Shown here: positions 46,281 through 56,109 of the stretch, piece after piece | Layout: the number at the start of each line of letters is the position of its first letter | How positions within the stretch are numbered: position 1 is the stretch's first letter | Assembly (NCBI RefSeq): GCF_022829685.1 | Contig: NZ_JAKSYE010000099.1 | Location: 1 to 64,000 of the forward strand | Origin: Methylobacterium sp. E-045 | GTDB lineage: Bacteria > Pseudomonadota > Alphaproteobacteria > Rhizobiales > Beijerinckiaceae | Length of the DNA stretch: 64,000 nucleotides | Direction of reading: 5' to 3' | Program-made: the position numbers and the translations under genes | The notes under the pieces: generated by a model | What the model was told of the DNA's origin: nothing | Database searches by the model: none | What the model saw: only the letters and a program-made list of their open reading frames with translations

Positions 46281-48005
46281 ATGAGAACCGCCGATGCCGG
46301 ACAGGCCGGCCCGCCCGGCCCTGAAGCGGGCTTCCTCGACGGGCTGATCGGCGCGGCCTCGGCCAGCCATGTCCGCGCCTGCGCCCTGCTCCTGGCGCTC
46401 TGCCTCGCCTGCTTCCTGCCGGGCTTCGTCTCGCTCCAGCCGATGGACCGGGACGAGCCGCGTTTCGCCCAGGCCTCGAAGCAGATGATCGAGACCGGCG
46501 ACCTGGTCGACATCCGTTTCCAGGGCGAGGCGCGGCACAAGAAGCCGGTGGGGATCTACTGGGCGCAGGCCGCTGTGGTGAAGGGGGCCGAGGCTCTGGG
46601 GATCGACCACGCCCGCACCACCATCGCGCTCTATCGCGTGCCCTCGCTCGTCGGCGCGCTGCTGGCGAGCCTGCTGACCTATTGGGCAGCCCTCGCCTTC
46701 CTGCCGCGCCGCGCCGCGCTCGTCGCCGCCCTCCTGTTCTCCGCCTGCATCATGATCTCGGCCGAAGCGCGTCTCGCCAAGACCGACGCCCTCCTCACCG
46801 CCTGCTCGGTTGCCGCGATGGGCGCGCTGGCGCGGGTCTGGCTCGGGCGGATCACGCCCGGACGGACGCGGGGCCGGCCAGATCGTACGACCCGTCTGGT
46901 GTTCTGGCTGGCCATGGCGATCGGCATCCTGGTGAAGGGGCCGATGGTGCCGCTCTTCGTCGGGCTCGCCGCCGTCGTGGTGTCGGTGAAGGAGCGGTCC
47001 GGCCGCTGGCTCATGGACCTGCGTCCCGGCCTCGGCCTCGCGTTGACGCTCGCCATCGTCGCCCCCTGGTTCGTCGCCATCGCCTGGAAGAGCGGCGGCG
47101 CGTTCTTCGGGGAGGCGGTGGGCCACGACATGCTGGGCAAGGTGGGGGGAGCCGCCGAGAAACACGGCGCACCGCCCGGCACCTATCTCGTGGTGTTCTT
47201 CGCCACCTTCTGGCCGGGGGCCGCCTTCGCGGCGCTGAGCGCGCCCTTCGCCTTCGCCAACCGGCGCGACGACGCCGTCGCTTTCCTGATCGCCTGGATC
47301 GTGCCCGCCTGGATCCTGTTCGAGGCGGTTCCGACCAAGCTGCCGCATTACGTCCTGCCCCTGATGCCGGCGGTGGCGATCCTCACCGTTCTCGCCGTGG
47401 TGCGCGGCGCCCTCGATCCGGCCAGGCGGGGAGCCAAGGCCGTGGCCGCTCTGGTTGTGCTGATCCCGGTCGGGCTGACCATCGGCCTCGTCGCCGTCGC
47501 CTGGACCTTCGATCGCGTGATCCCCGTCGCCGGGCTACCGCTGCTGCTGGCGGCCTCGGCGGCCGCGATTCTGGCTTTCGTCTTGTTCGCCCGCCGCCTG
47601 CCCGAACGGGCCCTCCTCGCGGCCGTCCTCGCCTCGGCCCTGCTCTCGCCGGCGGTGTTCGGCCTGACCCAGCCGGTGCTCGCGGCGCTGAAGGTCTCGC
47701 CGCGTCTCGCCGCCCTCCGCGACGGGCTGCCCTGCGCCGCGCCGAAGGTCGCCAGCCTCGGCTATCGCGAGCCGAGCCTCGTCTTCCTCATCGGGACAGA
47801 CCTCGCCATGATGAACACCGGTGCCGAGGCGGCGGAGTTCCTCGCCCGGGGCGGCTGCCGCCTCGTCTTCGTCACCGAGCCGTTCCTGGACGAGTTCCGG
47901 CGGGCGGAAACAGGCGTTAAGGCTGCCCCGGTCGGCCGGGTCTCCGGCTTCAACATCAACAGCGGCCGGCGGATCGATCTCTCGGCCTATGCGGTGACCC
48001 CGTGA
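46281..48005 (+). CDS. ArnT/PMT-family lipid glycosyltransferase
   Basis: Multi-span membrane glycosyltransferase of the GT83/GT39 superfamily, which moves a sugar from a polyprenyl-phosphate carrier to lipid A or protein on the periplasmic side. The catalytic acidic pair is in MDRDEPRFAQASKQMIETGD, followed by KKPVGIYWAQ and about 10-12 membrane spans. The start is uncertain: ATG 46281 is used (574 residues), but the frame opens at 46128 and has an ATG at 46155. Its stop overlaps the GTG start of the GT2 gene, and the next two genes fit the same pathway. Confidence 0.87.
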   Translation: MRTADAGQAGPPGPEAGFLDGLIGAASASHVRACALLLALCLACFLPGFVSLQPMDRDEPRFAQASKQMIETGDLVDIRFQGEARHKKPVGIYWAQAAVVKGAEALGIDHARTTIALYRVPSLVGALLASLLTYWAALAFLPRRAALVAALLFSACIMISAEARLAKTDALLTACSVAAMGALARVWLGRITPGRTRGRPDRTTRLVFWLAMAIGILVKGPMVPLFVGLAAVVVSVKERSGRWLMDLRPGLGLALTLAIVAPWFVAIAWKSGGAFFGEAVGHDMLGKVGGAAEKHGAPPGTYLVVFFATFWPGAAFAALSAPFAFANRRDDAVAFLIAWIVPAWILFEAVPTKLPHYVLPLMPAVAILTVLAVVRGALDPARRGAKAVAALVVLIPVGLTIGLVAVAWTFDRVIPVAGLPLLLAASAAAILAFVLFARRLPERALLAAVLASALLSPAVFGLTQPVLAALKVSPRLAALRDGLPCAAPKVASLGYREPSLVFLIGTDLAMMNTGAEAAEFLARGGCRLVFVTEPFLDEFRRAETGVKAAPVGRVSGFNINSGRRIDLSAYAVTP

Positions 48006-48787
48006 CCCAAACCGACACAGTCCCCTCCATCCGCCTGTCCATCGTCGTCCCGGTGAAGAACGAGGCCGGCAATGTCGAGAGCCTCGTCACCGAGATCGAG
48101 CGCGCCTGTTCGGGCCTCGGCCCCTTCGAGGTGATCTACGTCGATGACGGCTCCACCGATTCCACCGGCGCGATCCTCGCCGACCTGCGCCGCAGCCGGC
48201 CCTGGCTGCGCGTGGTCCGCCATGCCCGCAGCGGCGGGCAGTCGGCGGCGATCCGCTCGGGCGTCGCGGTGGCGCGCGGCGCCCTCGTCGCCACCCTCGA
48301 CGGGGACGGCCAGAACGATCCCGCCTTCATCCCCGCTCTGGTGGCGGCCCTGGAGGAGGGCGGCCGAGGCACCGGCCTGGCCCAGGGCCAGCGGGTCGGC
48401 CGCAAGGACGGTCGCCTGAAGACCCTGCAATCGCGCATCGCCAACGGCGTGCGCGGCCGCATCCTCAAGGATGCCACCCGCGATACCGGCTGCGGCATGA
48501 AGGTGTTCCGCCGCGACGTGTATCGGGCGCTGCCCTATTTCGATGCGCTGCATCGCTTCATGCCGGCCCTCGTCGCCCGCGAGGGCTACCGGGTGGTCCA
48601 TGCCGACGTGGTCGACCGGCCGCGCTTCACCGGGCGCTCCAATTACGGGCTGTTCGACCGGCTCTGGGTCGGGCTCCTCGATCTCGCGGGGGTGTGGTGG
48701 CTGATCCGCCGCAAGCGGCCCTCGCCCGAGGCGGTGGAGGTCGCGCCGGAACTGCGCCCGACCACGTTGGGCCGGGCTCAGCTCTAG
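48002..48787 (+). CDS. Polyprenyl-phosphate sugar synthase, glycosyltransferase family 2
   Basis: A 261-residue GT-A enzyme of the dolichol-phosphate-mannose synthase kind. It has SIVVPVKNEAGNVESLV, VIYVDDGSTD, TLDGDGQNDP (DXD metal site) and DTGCGMKVFRRDVY. It lacks the long C-terminal membrane region of ArnC, keeping one hydrophobic segment (LWVGLLDLAGVWWLI). It should charge a polyprenyl phosphate with the sugar used by the upstream ArnT-like enzyme. The GTG start overlaps the previous stop. Confidence 0.9.
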   Translation: MTQTDTVPSIRLSIVVPVKNEAGNVESLVTEIERACSGLGPFEVIYVDDGSTDSTGAILADLRRSRPWLRVVRHARSGGQSAAIRSGVAVARGALVATLDGDGQNDPAFIPALVAALEEGGRGTGLAQGQRVGRKDGRLKTLQSRIANGVRGRILKDATRDTGCGMKVFRRDVYRALPYFDALHRFMPALVAREGYRVVHADVVDRPRFTGRSNYGLFDRLWVGLLDLAGVWWLIRRKRPSPEAVEVAPELRPTTLGRAQL

Positions 48788-48871
48788 ATTTCTGTTTTGC
48801 CGCGCTCTTTTTCGCCGAACCGGCATCCTTCGGCGCAGAGCGCTCTCGTGACCGGTGGGGAGGCCTGACCC

Positions 48872-49213
48872 ATGCTGATGCAGCTTTCGGAAGACCTGGG
48901 CGGCTACGCCTACGACATCTTCGTCACCAAGTTCGACGGCTGGCTCGTCTTCGGCATCCTGGCCCAGGTGGTGTTCGGCGCCCGCTTCATCCTGCAATGG
49001 CTGGCGAGCGAGAAGGCCGGCCGCAGCGTCATGCCGCTCTCGTTCTGGTTCCTCTCCATCGCCGGGGGGCTGATGACCCTGGTCTACGGGCTGGTGCGGC
49101 GCGAGCCGGTCATCATCTTCGGGCAGGCCCTCTCGACCGGCATCTATCTCCGCAACGTCGCGCTGATCCTCAAGGAGAAGCGTCGCAAGTCCGGGGCGGA
49201 CGCGGTTCCATGA
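48872..49213 (+). CDS. Lipid A biosynthesis N-terminal (LABN) domain protein
   Basis: A 113-residue membrane protein consisting only of the LABN domain found at the N-terminus of some LpxB proteins: WLVFGILAQVVFGARFILQW, LPLSFWFLSIAGG-like segment, GQALSTGIYLRNVALILKEK. Stand-alone versions are often encoded beside polyprenyl-sugar synthases and are suspected to help make or flip the carrier-linked sugar. It overlaps the next gene by ATGA. Confidence 0.87.
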   Translation: MLMQLSEDLGGYAYDIFVTKFDGWLVFGILAQVVFGARFILQWLASEKAGRSVMPLSFWFLSIAGGLMTLVYGLVRREPVIIFGQALSTGIYLRNVALILKEKRRKSGADAVP

Positions 49214-49806
49214 CGCCCCTGCCGGCATTCTACGACGATCTCGATGCGAGCCTGGCCCATCTCTGGCGGCTCCTCGAGGACGGGCCGGCCCTTCGCCGCA
49301 ACGCCTTCCACATGCCGGCCCTCGCCACGGTGGACGAGGCAGGCGCGCCGCAGGTGCGCACCGTCGTCCTGCGCGAGGCGGATGCCGAGGCGGGGAGCAT
49401 GCGCTTCCACTGCGACCGCCGCTCGCGCAAGGCCGCCGAGATCGCCGCCTCCGGCCGGGCCGCGCTGCACGGCTACGATTCGGCGAGCAAGGTCCAGATC
49501 CGGGTCTCGGGTACGGCCATGCTCCATACGGACGATGCGCTGGCGGATGCCGCCTGGGCCGGATCGCTGGCCATGAGCCTCGTCTGCTACGGCGTGGCGC
49601 CGGAGCCCGGGGCCGAACTCGCCTCGGGGGACGCCTATTCCCTGCCGGAGACCGACGCCGGCATCGCCGCCGGCCGGCTTAATTTTTGTGCGGTGCTGGT
49701 GAGCGCGACGCGGCTCGAATTCCTGTTCCTCGACCGGCGTGGGCACCGCCGTGCCGCCTGGACGCGGAACGGCGACGGGTGGGCGGGGACCTGGCTGGCG
49801 CCGTGA
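49210..49806 (+). CDS. Pyridoxamine 5'-phosphate oxidase-family flavoprotein
   Basis: A 198-residue split-barrel FMN protein. The pattern NAFHMPALATVDEAGAPQVR then RTVVLREAD and FHCDRRSRKAAEIAASGRAA matches the PNPOx fold, and the C-terminus HRRAAWTRNGDGWAGTWLAP is that of a PdxH-like subgroup. Whether it oxidises pyridoxine phosphate or another flavin-linked substrate is open. It is translationally coupled to the LABN gene, perhaps only by chance of layout. Confidence 0.82.
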   Translation: MTPLPAFYDDLDASLAHLWRLLEDGPALRRNAFHMPALATVDEAGAPQVRTVVLREADAEAGSMRFHCDRRSRKAAEIAASGRAALHGYDSASKVQIRVSGTAMLHTDDALADAAWAGSLAMSLVCYGVAPEPGAELASGDAYSLPETDAGIAAGRLNFCAVLVSATRLEFLFLDRRGHRRAAWTRNGDGWAGTWLAP

Positions 49807-49810
49807 ATGA

Positions 49811-49836
49811 CACCCTCCTCCCCACAAGGGGGAGGG
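49811..49836. repeat. REP-like palindrome between two convergent genes
   Basis: Imperfect palindrome of CCCTCCTCCCC and GGGGGAGGGG around ACAA, between the convergent PNPOx-family and metC genes. It belongs to the same GC-rich dispersed family as those near 19.8, 27.4 and 52.3-52.5 kb and may help terminate both transcripts. Confidence 0.5.
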
Positions 49837-49838
49837 GC

Positions 49839-51029
49839 TCATCCCATCGCGGCGCGCAACCGCGAAAATCCGGCATCGAGATCGGCCTGCAGGTCCGACA
49901 TCTCCTCGAGACCGATATGGAAGCGCAGGCCCGGCCCGCCCGGCTCCCAGCGCGTGGCGGTGCGATAGGTGCGGCAATCGAAGGGGATGACCAGGCTCTC
50001 GAAGCCGCCCCAGGAAAATCCCATCCCGAACAGTTCGAGCCCGTCCAGCATCGCCGCCACGGCTTTTGCCGGAGCGGGCTTCAGGACCACCCCGAACAGT
50101 CCGGACGAGCCGGAAAAATCGCGCTTCCAGATGGCGTGGCCGGGATCCTCCGGCAGGGCCGGGTGGAGCACCCGCAGCACCTCCGGCCGCCCCTGGAGCC
50201 AGCGCGCCATGGCGAGGCCCTGGCGCTCGTGCTCGCGCAGGCGGAGATTCATCGTGCGCAGGCCGCGCAGGGCCAGGAACGCATCCTCCGGCCCGGCGCA
50301 CATGGCGAAATGCTCGAAGGTGCGGTGGAGCGCCGGCCAGTAACGCTCGTTGGCCGAGGTGAGGCCGAGGAGCAGGTCGGAGCCGCCGCTGAGATACTTG
50401 GTGCCCGCCTCCACGGCGATGTCGACCCCCCGTTCATGCGGAGGGAAGAACAGCGGCGTCGCCCAGGTATTGTCCATGACGACCGCGGCTCCGCGCGCAT
50501 GGGCGACCTCCGCGATGGCCGGCACGTCCTGCATCTCGAAGCTCTGCGAACCCGGCGCCTCCACCAGCACCGCCTTGGTGTTCGCCTGCATCAGGTCGCC
50601 GATGCCGGCGCCGACGAGGGGATCGTAATAGGTCACGTCCACGCCGAAGCGCTTCAGCACCCCGTCGCAGAAGATGCGGGTGGGGCGGTAGGCGCTGTCG
50701 GTGACGAGGAGATGGTCGCCCGCGCTCACCACGCTCATCAGAGCGACGGTGAGGGCGGCCAGGCCCGAGGGGGTGAGCACCGTGCCCGTCGCGCCCGCGA
50801 GCTCGCTCCAGGCCTGGGTCAGCGAATCCATCGTCGGCGAGCCGCTGGTGCCGTAATCGTAGCGCCCGCGCCGGTGCTGCAGGTCGTCATAGGTCGGAAA
50901 CAGCACCGTCGAGCCGCGATAGATCGGCGTGTTGACGAAGCCGTGCTGGGCGGAGGGGTCGCGCCCCGCATGGACGAGGCGGGTGGCCGGGCCGAAACGG
51001 GCGGGATCGCGGGGAGGGGTGTTCGACAT
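49839..51029 (-). CDS. metC: Cystathionine beta-lyase (Cys/Met metabolism PLP enzyme)
   Basis: Cleaves cystathionine to homocysteine, pyruvate and ammonia in methionine synthesis. The 396-residue protein is a fold-type I PLP enzyme: TRLVHAGRDP at the start, YDYGTSGSPTMDSL, VMDNTWATPLFF, and the PLP lysine in EAGTKYLSGGSD. Features such as MDSL and GAWTKW-like spacing agree with MetC; gamma-synthase or gamma-lyase activity cannot be excluded. No riboswitch was recognised upstream. Confidence 0.9.
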   Translation of the reverse strand: MSNTPPRDPARFGPATRLVHAGRDPSAQHGFVNTPIYRGSTVLFPTYDDLQHRRGRYDYGTSGSPTMDSLTQAWSELAGATGTVLTPSGLAALTVALMSVVSAGDHLLVTDSAYRPTRIFCDGVLKRFGVDVTYYDPLVGAGIGDLMQANTKAVLVEAPGSQSFEMQDVPAIAEVAHARGAAVVMDNTWATPLFFPPHERGVDIAVEAGTKYLSGGSDLLLGLTSANERYWPALHRTFEHFAMCAGPEDAFLALRGLRTMNLRLREHERQGLAMARWLQGRPEVLRVLHPALPEDPGHAIWKRDFSGSSGLFGVVLKPAPAKAVAAMLDGLELFGMGFSWGGFESLVIPFDCRTYRTATRWEPGGPGLRFHIGLEEMSDLQADLDAGFSRLRAAMG

Positions 51030-51188
51030 GGAAACCGGTATGGGGGGAGGGCGGTTGCACCGCAACCTCAGCCCGGCCCGTGCGGTGGCGTCAAGCGGAA
51101 GCCCTTGACCGGGCCTGCCGATCCTCTGCAATGCGCAGGCATGATCAAAGGGCTTCCCGCATCCTCGACGCCACGTCCGATCCGCTCA

Positions 51189-51299
51189 CCTCATTCTGAG
51201 ATGAGGCCGCGCAGCGGCGGCCTGGAAGGAGCCCTCCGGATCGCTCGATACCGGCTGGAGCGCTCCTTCGAGGCTGCTTCGCAGCACCGCAGGATGAGG
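51189..51299. repeat. 111-bp inverted-repeat element reaching into the aapJ start
   Basis: The ends are inverted copies (CCTCATTCT at 51189-51197, AGGATGAGG at 51291-51299, one mismatch). Inside are CCTCAT/ATGAGG (51189-51206), GGCCGC/GCGGCC (51205-51222) and GAAGGAGC/GCTCCTTC (51225-51232, 51262-51269). This resembles short dispersed palindromic elements of Rhizobiales. Its right end contains the ATG at 51294 used for aapJ. Confidence 0.6.
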
Positions 51300-52313
51300 T
51301 TCTGGATGGGAGGAGTCATGCTCTTCTGCATGGCTCCCGCCCTCGCCCAGAACGGTCCCGCCCAAGGCACCCTCGCCCAGGTGAAGGCGCGGGGGCATCT
51401 CGTCTGCGGCGTCAGTGGCGGGGTCGCCGGGTTCAGCATCCCGGACAGCCAGGGCCAGTGGCGCGGGCTCGACGTGGATTTCTGCCGGGCGCTGGCGGCG
51501 GCGATCTTCGACGATCCCGCGAAGGTGCGGTTCATTCCGCAATCCTCGGCCGCGCGCTTCACCGCCCTGCAATCGGGCGAGATCGACGTCCTCTCGCGCA
51601 ACACCACCTGGACCCTGTCGCGCGACACCGCCGCCATGAACTTCCCGGTCATCACCTTCTATGACGGGCAGGGCTTCCTGGTGCGCAAGTCCCTGAACAT
51701 CGCCTCCGTCAAGCAGCTCGACCGGGCGACGATCTGCCTGCAGCAGGGCACCACCACCGAGCTCAACCTCGCCGACTGGTTCCGCACGCGGGGGCTGACC
51801 TACAAGGTCGTCACCTTCGCCAACAGCGAGCAGACGCTGGGCGCCTACGAATCCGGCCGCTGCGACGCCTATTCCACCGACAAGTCCTCCCTCTACGGCG
51901 AGCGCCTGAAGACGGCGCATCCCGACGAGCACGTCATCCTCGACGAGGCAATCTCGAAGGAGCCGTTCGCGCCGGGCATCCGCCAGGGCGACGACCCATG
52001 GCGCGACCTCGTCGCCTGGACCCACTACGCCATGATCGATGCGGAGGAGGCGGGGATTTCTCAGGCCAATGTCGAGGAGATGCGCAGATCGGCGCTGAGC
52101 CCCGACGTGAAGCGCATCCTCGGCCTCGAGGGCAAGTACGGCGAGGGCCTCGGCCTCACCACCGACTGGGCCTACCGGATCATCCGCCATGTGGGCAATT
52201 ACGGCGATTCCTTCGAGCGCAATGTCGGTGCGCAGACGCCCCTGAAGATCCCGCGCGGCCTCAACGCCCTCTGGAATCAGGGCGGCCTGCAATACGGGCC
52301 TCCGATCCGGTGA
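51294..52313 (+). CDS. aapJ: General L-amino acid ABC transporter, substrate-binding protein AapJ
   Basis: Periplasmic receptor of the broad-range amino-acid transporter. The 339-residue protein is a type of solute-binding protein matching AapJ in length and motifs (GHLVCGVSGGVAGFSIPDSQ, GLDVDFCRALAAAIF, GRCDAYSTDKSSLYGERL). A 19-residue signal ends at ALAQ. The start lies in the end of an inverted-repeat element; ATG 51306 has a better-spaced GAGG but a shorter signal. It leads the aapJQMP cluster, with a 252-base repeat-filled gap before aapQ. Confidence 0.92.
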   Translation: MRFWMGGVMLFCMAPALAQNGPAQGTLAQVKARGHLVCGVSGGVAGFSIPDSQGQWRGLDVDFCRALAAAIFDDPAKVRFIPQSSAARFTALQSGEIDVLSRNTTWTLSRDTAAMNFPVITFYDGQGFLVRKSLNIASVKQLDRATICLQQGTTTELNLADWFRTRGLTYKVVTFANSEQTLGAYESGRCDAYSTDKSSLYGERLKTAHPDEHVILDEAISKEPFAPGIRQGDDPWRDLVAWTHYAMIDAEEAGISQANVEEMRRSALSPDVKRILGLEGKYGEGLGLTTDWAYRIIRHVGNYGDSFERNVGAQTPLKIPRGLNALWNQGGLQYGPPIR

Positions 52314-52329
52314 GGGGCGTGTGTGAGGT

Positions 52330-52525
52330 CCCCTCTCCCCGTACGCGGGGAGAGGGTTTCGGCCCCCTCGTCGGGGCCGAAACGAGGCGGCAGCCGAGGG
52401 TGAGGGGGCGATTCCGGACGAGCCTCTTCCGGGTACACCCCCTCACCCTCGCTGCGGCTTGCGCCTTCGCTTGCCGCAGGGACGACGAGGTCCCTGCGGC
52501 CCTCTCCCCGCCCAGCGGGGAGAGG
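52330..52525. repeat. REP-like repeat cluster between aapJ and aapQ
   Basis: Contains two strong hairpins: CCCTCTCCCCG / CGGGGAGAGGG at 52330-52355 (4-base loop) and CCTCTCCCCGC / GCGGGGAGAGG at 52501-52525 (3-base loop). Between them are repeated stretches of GAGGGTGAGGGGG and its complement and of TGCGGC/GCCGCA. The hairpins fall inside the aap operon, where they could lower expression of the membrane subunits relative to the abundant binding protein. That effect is inference. Confidence 0.65.
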
Positions 52526-52565
52526 AGACTGCGCGCCCTACGGTCGTCGCTCGCGGATAAGCTCC

Positions 52566-53726
52566 ATGCCTGAATCCCGAAAGACCTCCCTTCGCGCCGT
52601 GGCGCTCCAGATCCTCCTGGCCCTCGCCGTCGCCGGCCTCGTCTACGTCGCCTCCACCAACGCCGCGCAGAAGCTCGCGAAACAGGGCATCGTCGCCGGG
52701 TTCGGCTTCCTGTCGCGCAATGCCGGGTTCGACATCAGCCAGCGGCTGATCCCCTATGCGGCCGCGACCTCGACCTATCTCGATGCGTTTCTCGTCGGGC
52801 TCTGCAACACGCTGTTGGCCGCGGCCCTCGGCATCGTCCTCGCCACGCTGATCGGCTTCGTGGTGGGCATCGCCCGGCTGTCGCCGAACCTCCTCGCGCG
52901 GGGACTGGCCTCCGCGTATGTCGAGGCGGTGCGCAACGTGCCGCTGCTGCTGCAGCTCCTCGTCTGGTACGTGGCCGTGCGGGTGGCCCTGCCCTCGGCC
53001 GAGGCTCCCGCGAGTCTGGGGGGCGCCTTCGTCTCGCAGCGCGGCCTCGCCCTGCCGAGCCCGGATTTTTCGGGGTCCGCCTGGCTGGTGCCGGCGGCCT
53101 TCCTCGCCGGCATCCTCGCCATCGCGATGCTGAGACGGCGGGCGGGCATCGCTGCGGAGACCGGCCGACCGCCGGTCCGGGTCTGGCTGCCGGGGCTCGC
53201 CCTCACGATCCTCCTGCCGGGTCTCGCCTGGATCGGGCTGGGGCTCGCCGGCCACCCGGTCGTCCTCCACTGGCCGGCGCGCGGCCCCTACGACGTCGAG
53301 GGCGGCCTGCCGATCCTGCCGGAATTCGCCGCCCTGGTCCTCGGGCTTTCCACCTACACCGCCGCCTTCATCGCCGAGATCGTGCGCGCCGGCCTCTCCA
53401 GCGTCGCACGCGGGCAGGGCGAGGCGGCTTCCGCCCTGGGGTTGAGCCGGAGCCAGGCCCTGCGCCTCGTGGTGGTCCCCCAGGCCATGCGGGCGATCGT
53501 GCCGCCGCTCACCAGCCAGTATCTCAACGTCACCAAGAACTCGTCGCTGGCCGTGCTGATCGGCTATCCCGACCTCGTCCACGTCTTCATGGGCACCGTG
53601 CTCAACCAGACCAACCAGGCGGTGGAGGTGGTGGCGATCACCATGGCGGTCTACCTCACGATCAGCCTCGCCACGGCCTTCCTGATGAACCTCTACAATC
53701 GCCGTGTGACCCTGGTGGAGCGCTGA
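52566..53726 (+). CDS. aapQ: General L-amino acid ABC transporter permease AapQ
   Basis: First membrane subunit of the Aap transporter, 386 residues with about eight spans. NTLLAAALGIVLATLIGFVV and YVEAVRNVPLLLQLLVWYV are conserved; the EAA loop that contacts the ATPase is EAASALGLSRSQALRLVVVP. The large size, with an insert between spans, is normal for AapQ. Two bases separate it from aapM. Confidence 0.94.
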   Translation: MPESRKTSLRAVALQILLALAVAGLVYVASTNAAQKLAKQGIVAGFGFLSRNAGFDISQRLIPYAAATSTYLDAFLVGLCNTLLAAALGIVLATLIGFVVGIARLSPNLLARGLASAYVEAVRNVPLLLQLLVWYVAVRVALPSAEAPASLGGAFVSQRGLALPSPDFSGSAWLVPAAFLAGILAIAMLRRRAGIAAETGRPPVRVWLPGLALTILLPGLAWIGLGLAGHPVVLHWPARGPYDVEGGLPILPEFAALVLGLSTYTAAFIAEIVRAGLSSVARGQGEAASALGLSRSQALRLVVVPQAMRAIVPPLTSQYLNVTKNSSLAVLIGYPDLVHVFMGTVLNQTNQAVEVVAITMAVYLTISLATAFLMNLYNRRVTLVER

Positions 53727-53728
53727 CG

Positions 53729-54858
53729 ATGCAGCGATTCATCCGCGTCGATCTCGTCGCCTCCCGCGCGCCGCCCGCCGCCGTCGGCGGCCCCCTCGGC
53801 TGGATGCGACGGAACCTGTTCTCGAGCCTTGCCAACGGGCTCACCACCCTGCTGATCCTGGGATTGCTCGCCTGGGCGCTGCCCATCGCCCTCCGCTTCC
53901 TCGTTCTCGACGCGGTCTGGACCGGCGCATCGGGGGATGCCTGCCGGCCGGAGGTGGCGGGACGGCCGGTGGGGGCGTGCTGGGCCTTCATCGCCGACAA
54001 GATCAACTACCTCGCCTACGGCTCCTACCCCGCCGCCGAGCGCTGGCGCCCCAACCTCGCCGTCGCTCTGCTCGCCCTCGCCGCCGGATGGATGCTCTGG
54101 CTTGGCGCCCCCCGGCGCGATCTCGGTGCGCTCTTCGCCTTCGTCGCCTTCCCGGTCTGCGCCTACCTGCTGCTTGCCGGCGCGCCCTCGCTTGGCCTCC
54201 CGTCGGTGGCGACGGGCCTGTGGGGCGGCTTCCTCGTCACCATGGTGGTGGCGGTGGTGGGAATCGTCGTCTCCCTGCCGCTGGGCATCCTTCTGGCGCT
54301 CGGGCGGCGCTCGACCCTGCCGGTGGTGCGCGTGCTCTCCACCGCCTTCATCGAGTTCTGGCGCGGCGTGCCGCTGATCACGGTGCTGTTCATGGCCAAC
54401 GTGATGCTGCCGCTGTTCCTGCCCGGCGACATCACCGTGGACCGCCTGCTCCGCCCCCTCGTCGGCATCGCCCTCTTCGCCTCCGCCTATATGGCCGAGG
54501 TGGTGCGCGGGGGGCTGCAGACGGTGCCGAAGGGGCAGCAAGAGGCCGCCGCCGCCCTCGGCCTCAGCCAGGCCCAGAGCCTGCGCCTCGTCGTGCTGCC
54601 CCAGGCGCTCAAGGTCGCGCTGCCCGGCATCGTCAACACCATCATCGGCCTGTTCAAGGACACGACCCTGGTTTCCATCGTCGGCATCAGTGATTTCATC
54701 CGCGTGCTGGAGGCCTCCCGCGCCGACCCGCGCTGGTCGGCCGCCACCATCCCGGCCACCGCCTACGCCTTCGCCGCCCTGGTCTATTTCACGGTCTGCT
54801 TCGGCATGGCGCGCTATGCCGGGTTCATCGAGCGCCGCCTCGCAGCGGGAGAGAGACG

Positions 54859-54862
<4 letters not shown>
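53729..54862 (+). CDS. aapM: General L-amino acid ABC transporter permease AapM
   Basis: Second membrane subunit, 377 residues. It has an N-terminal extension, several spans, [20 protein letters not shown], and the EAA loop [20 protein letters not shown]. The [20 protein letters not shown] end is typical of the family. It overlaps aapP by four bases (ATGA). Confidence 0.94.
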
Positions 54863-55599
<737 letters not shown>

Positions 55600-55716
55600 C
55601 GGGAGAAGGGGTCAGAAAATGGCACGGTCCGGCCGGCCGCCCATGCTCGGGTTCGTTAACGGCCGTGGTTTAGAACCGGTGATCAAGGTGTTGAGTATTT
55701 GTAGAAAGCGTATCGC

Positions 55717-56109
55717 GTGCGTATCTTGCGCTTCCTCGTCATCGGCAGCGTCTTCGGGCTGAGCGTCCTGGCGATCGGCTTCGTCAGCGCCGATCGGCTG
55801 GCCCATCTCCCGCCGGCGCCCGCGCCCCGGATGGTGCAGGCCCCCGTCGTGAACGAGCCGCAGGATACCGGCTCGATTCCGACCCTGCTCGAGCCGGGCG
55901 ACCTCTCCACCACCGGCCCCGTGGCCCCCCGCCCGACGGGCGCTAGGCCCGCCTCCGCGAAGCCCTCCTCCTCGGCCGGCAAGTCCCCGGTGACGAAGAC
56001 CGCGTCCGCCAAACCCGCCCCGGCCAAGCCGAAGGCCACGGACGGCTTCGACACCGAACGCCTCAACGCCCTCCTGCGCGGCGACCCCATCACCCCTTCG
56101 CGGCGCTGA
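55717..56109 (+). CDS. Hypothetical membrane-anchored, proline/alanine/lysine-rich protein
   Basis: A 130-residue protein with an N-terminal membrane anchor or signal (ILRFLVIGSVFGLSVLAIGF), then a low-complexity Pro/Ala/Ser/Lys tail and a short conserved-looking end (TERLNALLRGDPITP). The start is a GTG preceded by an AT-rich stretch (55660-55715) that probably holds the promoter. No family recognised. Confidence 0.55.
   Translation: MRILRFLVIGSVFGLSVLAIGFVSADRLAHLPPAPAPRMVQAPVVNEPQDTGSIPTLLEPGDLSTTGPVAPRPTGARPASAKPSSSAGKSPVTKTASAKPAPAKPKATDGFDTERLNALLRGDPITPSRR

Noticed and set aside
51030-51188. SAM-type riboswitch upstream of metC
   Set aside because: I looked for the conserved cores of alphaproteobacterial SAM riboswitches and did not recognise one. 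A covariance-model search would settle it.
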